Source: Astropecten irregularis
Lineage: Eukaryota > Echinodermata > Asteroidea > Paxillosida > Astropectinidae
Assembly: GCA_963971285.1 (NCBI GenBank)
Contig: OZ020252.1
Coordinates: 15,661,662-15,725,661 of the forward strand
Direction of reading: 5' to 3'
Length of the DNA stretch: 64,000 nt
Part shown: one piece after another, positions 47,578-59,292 of the stretch
Numbering within the stretch: the first letter of the stretch is position 1
Layout: each line of letters begins with the position of its first letter
Translations under genes and position numbers: made by a program
Notes under the pieces: generated by a model
The model's input: the letters and a program-made list of their open reading frames with translations, nothing else
The model's database searches: none
Told to the model about the DNA's origin: nothing

Positions 47578-48695
47578 TCATTTTAGCTGTCATTTTGAGA
47601 ATAGGCAAGCGTATTTTACATTAAAGCAAAAAGACTTAGGCTGTGTCATTTTGTAGATTTATCATAGTTCCATTGCACTTATGGTAATAAGGGCTGATTT
47701 GCTAGCATTAAGCACCAAGGTAAGAATGTCTCATGTAGTGGTTTATTGGTGAGCAGCATTAACCTGACTACCGTATGATGAGGATAGTTAAGGAGCACAA
47801 AAATTGACCATTGAGTAGTGCTGTGAAATAAGACTCATAGAATTGGAATAGATGATAGGTACTGTATCATCAGCCATCCTTTATTACAATGTGCATTAAG
47901 TTCTCGGTTTCCAAATGTTCTTTCTGCGGAATAGAATCATGAATCTCTGTTGTGTTAATATACAGATAGGAAGTTACATGTATAATAGCATTTATCAGGA
48001 GTTCAATAAATACAAATGAGGTATTAGGGAGACATGTTAGCATCTAAAATTGGACATTATGGAGACATCGGGACTTAGGGAGACTTTTCGATGTTGCCCT
48101 AAGGTACCAGCTACCTTTCAAAGACATATTTTTAATGTCCATATTTTAATAGAAGACAGAGAATGCTCTCAATATGAACATACATGTATGTCAATTTTAA
48201 GTTCATTGGTTTGGAGGATTAGAAATAAGTTTAGAAATAGGTAAGTAAAGTCTGTGCATGAACCCTATGGGAAAGTTTTCCTAAGGTCCCATCCTCTGTT
48301 ATCTATATTATTAGAATAATGTATACGTGTAGTATATCTACATACGTGCACGTATGTAACATTTATCTATGTGTATGACATGAGATCCAACCTTGCCCCC
48401 AGCTCAGTGGAATACCGGGGGCCAATCATTTCCCCTTCAAGACGGAAATTGGATGGAATGAATGGAAGTTTGCCCTTTTGAAATGGAATTCAGTTTTGGA
48501 GGCAAATCTAAAGATCGCTTGTACCCTTAAGAAATGGTGTACAAAGTTACCCATGTAACAGTCTAACAGATACTTGATGATTTTCTTTTGGGCAAATATT
48601 AAATTGCAAAATTCGTGAACCTGATTTCGCGGGTCCATTTTTAAGTCGGGGCGAAAATCACAGTATAATAGTGAAAGTAAAATGGAATAAGAAGT
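47578..48695. other. Intronic stretch, nothing recognised
   Basis: No exon supported. Confidence 0.45.
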
Positions 48696-48848
48696 CAGGG
48701 CTGGATTTCACAAAGCACTTAGATTAATCTTAAGGTGGGTTGTTCTGTATCACCGTAGTGATTTGTATTGTGACATCACACGTTGCTTAGCAATTAAGAT
48801 GAATTCGCACTAAGATCAATCTAAGCCGTTTCGTGAAATCGACCCCTG
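48696..48848 (+). mobile_element. AATTAAGAT(G/C)AAT MITE family, copy
   Basis: Left CAGGGCTGGATTTCACAAAG, right CGTTTCGTGAAATCGACCCC then TG. Shares CACGTTGCTTAGCAATTAAG with 32174-32314. Confidence 0.85.
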
Positions 48849-49088
48849 GTGTAAAAGGTGACGTAGAATTTAGAAATAAGTAAAATTTAGTATAGTAGGG
48901 CCTAAAATTTAGCAGTCAATTTATGGTCATACACTAAGTGTTCCTGCAGGTTTGGGGGAAAAAACAGGAAAGATGAATGAAGATTTAAAATTATATTGCA
49001 TTTAATGATCTTGTTCGTCATTTTCACTTCATTTTCAAAATGTCAAGAGAAGAACATAAAAAATGATATTAAAAGAAGAAAAAAACGT

Positions 49089-49196
49089 GTGTATTAATTT
49101 TTTTTTCCATTTGATTTTGATTTTTTTTAAAAAAAAAAAAAATCAAAATCAAATGGAAAAAAAAATCAAAATCAAATGGAAAAAAAATTAATACAC
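49089..49196. repeat. Foldback: A/T hairpin with one arm duplicated
   Basis: The left arm reads GTGTATTAATTTTTTTTTCC then ATTTGATTTTGAT. The right arm is its complement and returns to TTAATACAC, but contains the ATCAAAATCAAATGG module twice. It looks like a strand-switch event with a slipped repeat, or an assembly or read-through artefact. Confidence 0.85.
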
Positions 49197-49199
49197 CGC

Positions 49200-49540
49200 A
49201 ACCTTGTCAGCTTTGATTTCTGATTCTGCCGTCGTCTGCGTCGGCTGTAGATTATTTTATTTATTCAATAATTTGCTGGGCACAATTGCTCGGTTTGTAT
49301 CGATACGTCCCCTGATACGAAGCCCTTTGTTCTAGACCGGCGACGCAGTGATTACGCCGTGCCTGCTGTTGGGTGTAACTCCCGCTGTGACCGGCCATAA
49401 CCTAATTGGCATGCTGTGTTTTTTTTTCTCTCCCTTCTCCTTCTTTCTTACGTCTTTCCTCTCTCCATATTTTGCCCGGAGTTATTGTCAGCGATAGGGA
49501 CAATAATCTCTCTTGTGCCGAAGATATACTCTGATAACAT
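49200..49540. promoter_or_regulatory. CpG-richer unique block in the intron
   Basis: Words such as GCCGTCGTCTGCGTCGGCTG, TATCGATACG and GACCGGCGACGCAGTG stand out from AT-rich flanks and match no repeat here. No frame is convincing. It may be a conserved enhancer. Confidence 0.25.
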
Positions 49541-49606
49541 TGACTGAAACTAGCAATTGAATGCCTCCATTTTGCCATTGCTCTACGGAGGCAGCCAAGC
49601 CTGGCT

Positions 49607-49623
49607 CAGCTGCCCATATATGG
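49607..49623. promoter_or_regulatory. E-box next to a perfect SRF CArG box
   Basis: CAGCTG at 49607-49612 is followed after one base by CCATATATGG at 49614-49623, which fits CC(A/T)6GG exactly. SRF and bHLH factors cooperate at such pairs in muscle and cytoskeletal genes. Use here is inference. Confidence 0.45.
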
Positions 49624-50900
49624 TCCATATCTGCCGCGTGTCATCTATTTGTTTAAAACTCCATGAATAATACGAAGATAAAGACTTGGAAGATACGAAG
49701 GCGAAAAATGCGTGAAGTGCCTCCTTATATTTGAATTTAATTTAACCTGCTTGAGAATTTTAATAGACACATTCAAGGAAGAAGACATTTGGCTATTCAC
49801 CTGAGTTTATGGCTAAGGCTTAAATGTACATGCAACTAGAGAAAATGGTATTAGACCAAGCCCTAGCCATGTAATTTGTGACAGTGCCTTCATTATTACT
49901 ATTACATGACAGGGCAACTACATACTTTTTCAATGCTCATAAAAATCCTAGATCCATTATGGATATTGTTGCAATGTTCCTGCAGTGTTGAGAAAACTAT
50001 GAGAAAACATACATTATTAAACAAATCCTAATTAGTTGGCTGTATACAGTATTGCAAAAATGGGGCTGAGGTATTTTGTTTTGTTTTTGTTTTTGCAGTT
50101 TTATTAGCCTACCCTAGTTTGAAAGATGCTACCCTCAAAATCAGTTGCTTTATTGAGATAAAAATGTATTTTCTCAAATTGGTACTCTCAGCCGTGTTGT
50201 GAACGATTGAATATCTTATTCCTTTCCCCATCTTTTCTTTTATAAATCCCCTTCTCTGTTTCCAGTGCTTAAACATTTCATATGCAGGTATATGGGTGAA
50301 GTAATGTTTGTGTATAATGGCCCCAAAACATACAGGTAAATTGCAGAACTTTTGATGATGTTTGTGCAGGTTGACTATTAATATTACACACTCTGTGTAA
50401 GCATGACGAAAGCTGGGGCAGATGAGGATTGCAGATGGTTGAAACTCATGGGTTGGCCCGTACGTCATCACTTATTGAGAGCCATGCAGTCTAAGCATTG
50501 ACACTGGTACTTATCATCACAGTGCTAGGTGATCTAAATTAGAAACTTGTTTTTGGCTATAGAGCTTGAGGAGAAATGGCGTCTCATATTAAAAGTGACG
50601 AGAATCATAAACTCTTAATTACATGTACCATAAAAAATAAGTGGGCTCATTTTTTATAGTATATGCAGTTATTTAATAGGCCTACTCTATGCAATTTAGA
50701 GTTCCTAATTAATGTGCTCTGACTGCTCTCATTATGTACATGTAAGTACGTAATGATCTTTGTCCTCCATCAAGGTTGAATGAGCTCATGTCTCATTCTG
50801 CGTTTCCATCTTTGAACAACAAAGCTCCTTTGAAAAATGAGAAGATACTAAAATAATACTAAAACCTGAACCAGTTTAGTCATTAAGTAGCCTTGTAGGT
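49624..50900. other. Intronic stretch, nothing recognised
   Basis: A 120-codon minus-strand frame (50471-50109) lacks motifs. No exon is supported. Confidence 0.45.
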
Positions 50901-52514
50901 AGTCAGTTCCCCAGTGAACATTATCATTGTACATGTACTGGTAGTCAGTATCCAGTGACAATAATGATGTTTATCAATAAAGCCCTGATTTGTGGTTCCA
51001 TCAGCCCCCCTATCTCATGTTCTGATGTTGCTCAGACAATTTCATTAATCATTTTGCCAGAAGCCATCAGTTAGTAGAGGGGAAGGGATTTAGGGGAGGG
51101 GGAAGGGGGTGTTTGCTCAACTCGACCCGCTGTGTGCACGTAGCACATTTAGGTGCCATGCATTGGTTCGGGTTTTTAAGCTTCCTGCAAGCTGTCTGAT
51201 TCAAGGAGCTGCAAGGAGTGCCGGGTATTCTCCTTGATTATTGTAAAAGGAATAGTCTCTGGCTTTATTTTGGTAATGTTTAGTAGCCAGAAGCATTGTT
51301 TTGAATTGTCTGTCGTGGGATTTCATTTCGGTTGTCTGTTTGTGTGTGTAAGGAATGTTGGAGATTTTTGAAAACCGTCCATGGGTTGTTCGATATTTTA
51401 AAGTCATTTTCTTTCGTAGCATTAATTGATTATTACTGATGATATGTTCAGACCAATGCTAAATGAATTTGTTTCAACAATGTTGCACTGACTTGGAAGA
51501 TGGTTGGCATACTAGAGATGAAACTTTTACAATTTTCATCGGAAATCTGACCTTTTCTCGTGCCAATTCAGATTTTTTCGAGAATTTTCCCCTTCAAATG
51601 TTCTTAGAGGATCATGATTTCCTATTTACCTTATATTCTTCTTTGGCAGATGTTGTTGTCATTGTTGAATGACAAAGAGTAGTATAGGTACTTATTGAGT
51701 TTTGAATTGTACTATTTATTTTCAAGTCTCCTTTGATGACTTTAACTGCCCTCGTGCTGCTTGTCTACACGCTGCTGCGCACAAACGTATTCTGTATTCT
51801 TAGGCAGTCATTTTCAGATGTTTTTTAGCAATAGGTCAGTCGCATCTCTGCATACATTTTAGGCCATCTTTATTTTTAAAATGCGGTATTGAAATTCATA
51901 TATTCCATCCATCGTTTGATTTTTTTTTTTTTTTTACTGACTGAATGATATTTAAAAAAATTTGATAATATGCGACTTGTACTATACAAGACCTTTGTTT
52001 TATTATTGATACATATTTCCGCTATTATAGCTACTCATTTATGTATGTATACAATCTGGCAATCCCGAGGAACATCTGTGATTCGAGTCCTGCATCACCC
52101 TTTGCCATTTACAGTGTAGATACACATGGGTCTCTTCTTGTGTATCCATCCAATGTATGTCCTTCTGGCCAGTGCAATAATTGGGGAGCTTAATTTCTTA
52201 AAAGGGTTGGAGGTGTTTTTTTTTTGTATTTGGCGTCTGATTTGTGATAAGTTTTAGCAGATCACATTACCGTTGAGTATAAGGGAATCCACATCGTGGT
52301 TTGTAGCATGAGTGGTTGTCTTGGCATTTTTTGAACAGATTCTTTGCTGTTTTGGACACGCTGTTTTATGCGCAATTTACCCGTAGACGTTTTGGAAAAT
52401 GACACAAATTCAGAGAATGTTATCTTTCTTCTTTTTTGTTAGGAGGTAAATTTTTACCCCTTTTCCCAATCCTGCATAAATAGTTGATACAACATTTCAA
52501 GTGATAAAAAAAGC
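50901..52514 (+). repeat. Tandem duplication unit 1 (1,614 bp)
   Basis: Begins AGTCAGTTCCCCAGTGAACA and ends GTGATAAAAAAAGC. The next unit follows without a gap. No gene or transposon end lies at the borders. The paired small frames (51422-51201 and 51463-51672) recur in unit 2 because the DNA is duplicated. Confidence 0.95.
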
Positions 52515-54128
52515 AGTCAGTTCCCCAGTGAACATTATCATTGTACATGTACTGGTAGTCAGTATCCAGTGACAATAATGATGTTTATCAATAAAGCCCT
52601 GATTTGTGGTTCCATCAGCCCCCCTATCTCATGTTCTGATGTTGCTCAGACAATTTCATTAATCATTTTGCCAGAAGCCATCAGTTAGTAGAGGGGAAGG
52701 GATTTAGGGGAGGGGGAAGGGGGTGTTTGCTCAACTCGACCCGCTGTGTGCACGTAGCACATTTAGGTGCCATGCATTGGTTCGGGTTTTTAAGCTTCCT
52801 GCAAGCTGTCTGATTCAAGGAGCTGCAAGGAGTGCCGGGTATTCTCCTTGATTATTGTAAAAGGAATAGTCTCTGGCTTTATTTTGGTAATGTTTAGTAG
52901 CCAGAAGCATTGTTTTGAATTGTCTGTCGTGGGATTTCATTTCGGTTGTCTGTTTGTGTGTGTAAGGAATGTTGGAGATTTTTGAAAACCGTCCATGGGT
53001 TGTTCGATATTTTAAAGTCATTTTCTTTCGTAGCATTAATTGATTATTACTGATGATATGTTCAGACCAATGCTAAATGAATTTGTTTCAACAATGTTGC
53101 ACTGACTTGGAAGATGGTTGGCATACTAGAGATGAAACTTTTACAATTTTCATCGGAAATCTGACCTTTTCTCATGCCAATTCAGATTTTTTCGAGAATT
53201 TTCCCCTTCAAATGTTCTTAGAGGATCATGATTTCCTATTTACCTTATATTCTTCTTTGGCAGATGTTGTTGTCATTGTTGAATGACAAAGAGTAGTATA
53301 GGTACTTATTGAGTTTTGAATTGTACTATTTATTTTCAAGTCTCCTTTGATGACTTTAACTGCCCTCGTGCTGCTTGTCTACACGCTGCTGCGCACAAAC
53401 GTATTCTGTATTCTTAGGCAGTCATTTTCAGATGTTTTTTAGCAATAGGTCAGTCGCATCTCTGCATACATTTTAGGCCATCTTTATTTTTAAAATGCGG
53501 TATTGAAATTCATATATTCCATCCATCGTTTGATTTTTTTTTTTTTTTTACTGACTGAATGATATTTAAAAAAATTTGATAATATGCGACTTGTACTATA
53601 CAAGACCTTTGTTTTATTATTGATACATATTTCCGCTATTATAGCTACTCATTTATGTATGTATACAATCTGGCAATCCCGAGGAACATCTGTGATTCGA
53701 GTCCTGCATCACCCTTTGCCATTTACAGTGTAGATACACATGGGTCTCTTCTTGTGTATCCATCCAATGTATGTCCTTCTGGCCAGTGCAATAATTGGGG
53801 AGCTTAATTTCTTAAAAGGGTTGGAGGTGTTTTTTTTTTGTATTTGGCGTCTGATTTGTGATAAGTTTTAGCAGATCACATTACCGTTGAGTATAAGGGA
53901 ATCCACATCGTGGTTTGTAGCATGAGTGGTTGTCTTGGCATTTTTTGAACAGATTCTTTGCTGTTTTGGACACGCTGTTTTATGCGCAATTTACCCGTAG
54001 ACGTTTTGGAAAATGACACAAATTCAGAGAATGTTATCTTTCTTCTTTTTTGTTAGGAGGTAAATTTTTACCCCTTTTCCCAATCCTGCATAAATAGTTG
54101 ATACAACATTTCAAGTGATAAAAAAAGC
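52515..54128 (+). repeat. Tandem duplication unit 2 (1,614 bp)
   Basis: Direct copy of 50901-52514 with the same length. The one difference I noticed is G at 51560 against A at 53174. Homopolymer runs are the same length, which is unusual unless the event is very recent or technical. Confidence 0.95.
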
Positions 54129-55177
54129 AAAAATTGCTGCCTGATTTTGAAGGCAGTTACGATCTTTCTAAGAGTAACTAAGAGTAAGCAGGCAAACTTG
54201 TTACTGAGACTGTTACCGTTCAAGCAAAAATTCTTCGCTTACGGTAACAGATTTTATTGCTTACAGTTAGCGTATTTCACGGAAGAGTTTTCTTTTTGGT
54301 AACGGTAATCAAGGACTTTCTGTAGAAAACATATGTCAGTGCGTTATCAGAACGCTAAAGTCTTGCTCAAGGATTCCATGAAATAGATTTCACGCAAAGC
54401 AGTGACCGTAAGCTCAAAAATAGGCCGGAATGGATTCCATGAAATTAGGCCCTTGAAAACTGCCCTCCCCCTACAAATATCAGAACAGATTTGTTGTGTA
54501 CACTCCTGATGGAAGTGCAGTGCATTGATATAAGAGCTTTTTGCATAAACGTCATCCTCAGAGAAAGGTTACTTAATGCACACGTAATATCATCATTTCC
54601 CTTGAGGAGTACTGATCCATATCTTTGACCACATCCTTTGAGACATGATCCTTGATATTGCAGAGTGTTTTTCATAATACATTGACAGCACGATGACGTA
54701 GACATATACCGTCCATCTTTGAATTCCCTCCACTGGATTTTAGATATTGACCAATTGTGGCGTAACTCTTTTTGAAGTGTGTATTAGGATGCCTTCATGT
54801 TGCAGTAATTATGAATACAGTGAAGTGTTTTGCAAATATGTTGAAATCACATATACCGTAGGCAATGCCTTATTAGTGTGTGGCAAGAAAACGGTTCTGA
54901 TAGTGTAAAATTGGCCCTCGCTTGGATACGGATCGTAAATGTTGAACTAATCCACAAGAGGAACACAGGTATAGAGAGCTTCTGTCCACATCATTAAGAT
55001 GAAAACCTTGTCTGTGAGACCTCCCCGAGCTATTTGAGCTGAGTTAATCTAAGCTGTCGCCATGCCCACAATGACGTTGGCTCCAAAATTGTCTTGCTAC
55101 ACTCGCTACACCTCTATGTTCCGAGCAATATACTGCAAGCATGGTAAGATAGGAGCTGTGGACTACCAAGCTCAAAA
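54129..55177. other. Stretch with a possible degraded inverted-repeat element
   Basis: Between about 54140 and 54450, GGTAACAG/CTGTTACC and GTAACGGTAA words recur in both orientations, suggesting an old element. The remainder holds nothing recognised. Confidence 0.35.
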
Positions 55178-55425
55178 CCAGGGGAAATTTCATAGAGCTG
55201 CTAAGCACAAAAAATTGCTTAGCACAAAAATGTCTTGCCCAATAAAACAAACTTCCAGTTAAGAATTCCATTTGATATTCATGGTCTGCGAACAACAGCC
55301 AAATAACAATCGCAAGCGATACACAACACATGGAAATTTGGTTGTTAACCCTGTTTTTATTAGGACAGAAATGTCATGCTTAGCATTTTTTTTGTGCTAA
55401 GCACCGCCGTGAAATTGGCCCCAGG
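55178..55425 (+). mobile_element. AGCTGCTTAGCAC MITE family, full-length copy
   Basis: Left CCAGGGGAAATTTCATAGAG, right GTGAAATTGGCCCCAGG, internal TTGATATTCATGGTC. Same orientation as 21374-21622. Confidence 0.9.
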
Positions 55426-55847
55426 ATTAGAATAATCAGGCCACTCTAGTTTATTTTGTGAACGTCCAAATACTTCAAATCAATCAGTCAATAAATCAAA
55501 CGATATTTCTAAAGCTTTTGCTTCGAGGCGCAAAAAGGCAGACAACAAAATTATCGACTGGCACGCCTCCTGAAACAGGTGAGCTTTTGGGAGTGTCTCG
55601 AATGTCTGTGATGAAGTGGCGTCTGTGTTCCGGAAGTTTGTTCCATATTCTCAGGGCTGCTAGAGAGAGAGAGAGAGATTGGAGTTACATGTTCCTTGAT
55701 GAATACTGTGACGTGGACATTGCAGCTGAAAATGAAGGGATGGCCCAAATATTAATCAAGGTGTCCAGAAGATGCGGACTGGTTAAGATGCTCACTTCCT
55801 CTTCCCATCTCTTTCTCATTACCCTCATCCGTTTAGTAGTTGCTGAC
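55426..55847. other. Spacer between two MITE copies
   Basis: A 135-codon frame (55458-55865) runs across this spacer into the next MITE. It has a (GA)n run at about 55663-55677 and no recognised domain, so it is not called. Confidence 0.45.
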
Positions 55848-56097
55848 CATGGGCCAATTTTATAGAGCTGTTAAGCACAGACAAAATTGCTTAGCACAAA
55901 ATGTCTTGCTCAATAAAACAAACTACCCTTAAACATTCCATTTGATATTCATGGTCAGTGAACAACAGCCAAAGAACAATCACAAGTGATGATACACAAC
56001 ACATGGAAATTTGGTTGTTAATCCTGTTTTTATTAAAACAGAAATTTCATGGTTTATAGCAAAGTTTTGTGCTAAGCAGGGCTGTAAAATAAGCCCT
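55848..56097 (+). mobile_element. AGCTGCTTAGCAC MITE family, full-length copy
   Basis: Left GGGCCAATTTTATAGAGCTG, internal GATATTCATGGTCAGTG, right TTTTGTGCTAAGCAGGGCTG. More diverged at the right end than the copy 420 bases upstream. Confidence 0.85.
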
Positions 56098-56611
56098 ATG
56101 TCCAGCCGGAAGCAATCTTTTCTTTTTTCTTCTTGGTGGTAAGGCTCACTCACCATTGCTCATTCAAACGAGACATCCCGGCGAAAATCAAATCCGTCAA
56201 CGGGTCGTTATAGAGGATACGAAAATCAATTCTGAATGTGGGTTTGTCACCTGATAATAAATGGGAAATGGTCGTTGAATCTCTCCTGGATCTTTCTTTG
56301 AAGTAACATCTGTGAATTTCCAGTATTATTTCTGCAGATGAATAATTCAAAGGAATATATTTGATTTAAGGATACCATATATTGATGTTTTTAGTCAGGC
56401 ATTTTTATTTTCAATTGGTTGTGCTTGATTGAAAGTCGGGCTCAAATTTATGGTTTATTACCGGTAATCCAAACAAGTCTCGACACAAATTTATTGAAAA
56501 TTTATTGAAATTTATTCAATTATTTATTCTTCCACAGCAGTATCAAAATTTGTTTTTTTGGTACTTTTGTTTTTATGCATACATTTGTTTCAAATGCGAG
56601 TATAAAACAAA

Positions 56612-56658
56612 ATTGCTGCAAACTGCTCATCAATCAAAATAATGAAATATAGAATGCT
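56612..56658. mobile_element. GATCCTAGCAGGATC family fragment
   Basis: The complemented word TTGCTGCAAACTGCTCATCA is present, truncated by or abutting the following TTAAAGG-family copy. Confidence 0.55.
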
Positions 56659-56659
56659 T

Positions 56660-56944
56660 TGATAAAAATACCAAGGAAGATACAGTGACAGTCATCTGTG
56701 AAATTTCCAGTCCCATACAGTGCCCACTTTTTGAGAAAACAATGAAAAACGGCCACAATATTTCTTAAGTATTTTCAACATTGTTTTTGGTCAATTGGTT
56801 TTACTCTTTTCTGGATAAATACAGCATATCAGGTAGACAACTGTTAGCAGTATGTTTCTATCATCACCATCCTTATACCCTGTAAGTTATAGGTAAATCT
56901 GGGAACATTTCTGTTTTGGTTTCCTACTAAAGTATAATAGTACA
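56660..56944 (-). mobile_element. TTAAAGG MITE family, near full-length reverse copy
   Basis: Complemented markers: CAGTGACAGTCATCTGTGAA, TGCCCACTTTTTGAG, GGGAACATTTCTGTTTTGGT, then AAAGTATAATAGTACA at the right end. Confidence 0.8.
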
Positions 56945-57586
56945 TTGAAAGCGCCATCATTATGGACATGGCTTAACAACAGACCGTCCTTATCAGTGGA
57001 ACTTTATAGTGTTCATAAAAGTGCAGGCGGCATTATTGTAGTTCCGTTCATGTGTACTTGTAAAACACAACCGGATCTATATATAAACTTTCCATTCACT
57101 GATGAATTACATAGCACATGTGTAGTTTTATCGACTGTTTGCCTTAAACACACATTCAAGGCTGTAAAACATCTGACAGTTTTTCCTTTTTAATATTTGC
57201 CGAGCGAAGGATTGTACACGTAATCTGTTTGATCTGTTCAATATGTCACGTTGTAAAGAACGCATTAAAGGCATTCATTACAAAGACAATATACGTGTAT
57301 ACATTACATGTAAAAGCACTGTGAGCTCCACTACTCCTTTAGTACATGTACATAAAATTATGTCCCTTTTATTTTATACACATTAATTTTGTCCTTGGAC
57401 CGACATGTATCATGGGAATAACATGTAATATTGTGGTAGTACCGTGACTGTCAATATTCCTTTGTAATTTTATTTTTTAAATGGAGAGACAAGTGCTGTG
57501 TTAACCACATAGATGTAGCCTATACCTATGTGTACATCATGACAGCCATGGGTATTAAGCGTACTCTATGCACATGAATATTATGC

Positions 57587-57860
57587 ATGTTATGTCGGCC
57601 GTATCGCAGTAATGACTCAATTTCAATGGACCGATCCGAAGAATGTGACATCGTCACCCCCCGACTTGTTAACAATCATCAAGAGATGAGAACCCCGTCT
57701 TCACTGACGGACCAGTCCGACTGTCTCTCTCTCTCCCGATCCCCTCCGACCGTCCACTGGTGTTGGCATGTCCTCCCAGTCACTGATCTGATGGGCTGTG
57801 ACATGTGAATTTGAGAAACATGGGAGGAGATCCCAGCGTGGTGTCCCAGGGTTTCGGACT
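57587..57860 (+). other. CpG-enriched block with a 73-codon open frame
   Basis: The frame 57587-57808 starts with ATG, is rich in Ser, Asp and Arg (for example MDRSEECDIVTPRL) and ends with TGA. The block has CpG density above its flanks. No domain is recognised. It might be an alternative exon, a regulatory island or chance. Confidence 0.2.
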
Positions 57861-58689
57861 GCGCCACCATTTTTTTTATTATTTTTTTTTCAGGATTATT
57901 ATTATCATTTAATCTTTTTTTTTTCCCGTGTATGCCAAACTGCAAATGAACCCCACCTTCGTCCAACCTCCCTTCCAACCCCCACCTCACTATCGCTTCT
58001 CAGTTATCATCTTTCTTGGAGTGCCGGAAGAATGACTGGAATGATGGATTGCGACGATGATCAAGTTCAAACGTTGCAGACCGCGTTGGTCTTCAATATC
58101 TCAATTCTCTCTCTGTCTTGTATGTGTATGGTGTATCCGTGGTTAAGAGCGGTTACCAAGTGTATTTCAGGTTCACTTTCCCTATGAAGCCTCCCCACTT
58201 GGCGTAGGTTTTCATGAAAATGAAAATCATCAGCAGCGGTCCTTTACATGCGAGCGCATCATTTAAAAGTAACAGTAGATGAGCTGCAGTATCTAAAGTA
58301 GATGCATGTTACATGTAATTGGGCAGATAGCGGAGGAGTAAGACACTTAGCTGTACTTTCTCATATGGACAATACAAAAAGCCGGTATAAAAATTCATGA
58401 GGGTAATGAAAAAGTAATTAATGCAGTTAGTGTATATGGAACAGGATAGGGATGGGAAATTTCAGGATAGTTTGGCCTTTGGAGAGAAGGATGCTCTGTA
58501 AATAATGAATGGGAAAGGAAAGTGGCCATCTCTGTTTGACCTCCGACGTTGAATTTAACAATATCCATGGTTTGACCCCTATACATGAAAGTCATCAGGC
58601 AGAGTATGGGACAGTATACATAAGATGTGAATACAAGGATGAAACATTCCCAATACTGCAGATTAACACTTCAAAATCTTTCTTTATAA
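57861..58689. other. Intronic stretch, nothing recognised
   Basis: T runs at about 57870-57890 and 57916-57924. No exon is supported. Confidence 0.45.
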
Positions 58690-58740
58690 ATTTCAGGTCA
58701 TTATTTTGGCTGATGAGCAAGTTTATTACTTGTATTGACA
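58690..58740 (+). mobile_element. GATCCTAGCAGGATC family fragment
   Basis: ATTTCAGGTCATTATTTTGG and CTGATGAGCA match the flank of the copy at 20697-20948. Confidence 0.65.
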
Positions 58741-59237
58741 AAATCTTTTAAGCTGTTTCCAATTCACATTCAGTAATATACAAATGACAAGAACCTCCAA
58801 GTGTACTGTATTGGTACAATTTTCAGATGAGTTTTTCTGCAGGTTTGTGTTTGTTAGTGTGAATTTGCATTCAATTAATTTGAAAGGGGAAAAATATATC
58901 AAGTTGTGCTCTCTGCTCTTTTTCCAGTATCTTAGAGTGTAAAATAAAATCAAGTGGATGAGTACACTACCCTTAGGGCTTCGCAATTTGGGAGATTTAA
59001 AATGAAGGATAGTCTGGTCTCCAAAAATGGTCTGGTCTCCATATTGGGACAGATGGTGATGTACAGTATTGATTGATTGTCACCTGATAGTTATGCAGAA
59101 GTCATTTTTTTAATCACTGTGCACTCAAGCATGGAACCGTGACTGGGAACTGTAGCATTTGGATAGTTCATTAGTTTAGACAATGCTAAATACAGTAAAC
59201 AATGCATCATCAATACAATCAATTTAAAGACACAGTA

Positions 59238-59292
59238 CAGGATTGGTAACATACCAAAAAAGAAATGTTCACAGATTTACCTATAACTTAAT
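59238..59292 (+). mobile_element. TTAAAGG MITE family, short fragment
   Basis: Matches AGAAATGTTCACAGATTTAC and CTATAACTTA from the left half of the family. Confidence 0.65.

Noticed and set aside
51201-53286. Pairs of identical small frames
   Set aside because: They repeat because of the 1,614-bp tandem duplication. No evidence of coding in either unit.
55458-55865. 135-codon open frame
   Set aside because: Runs across a spacer with a (GA)n repeat into a MITE end and shows no domain.
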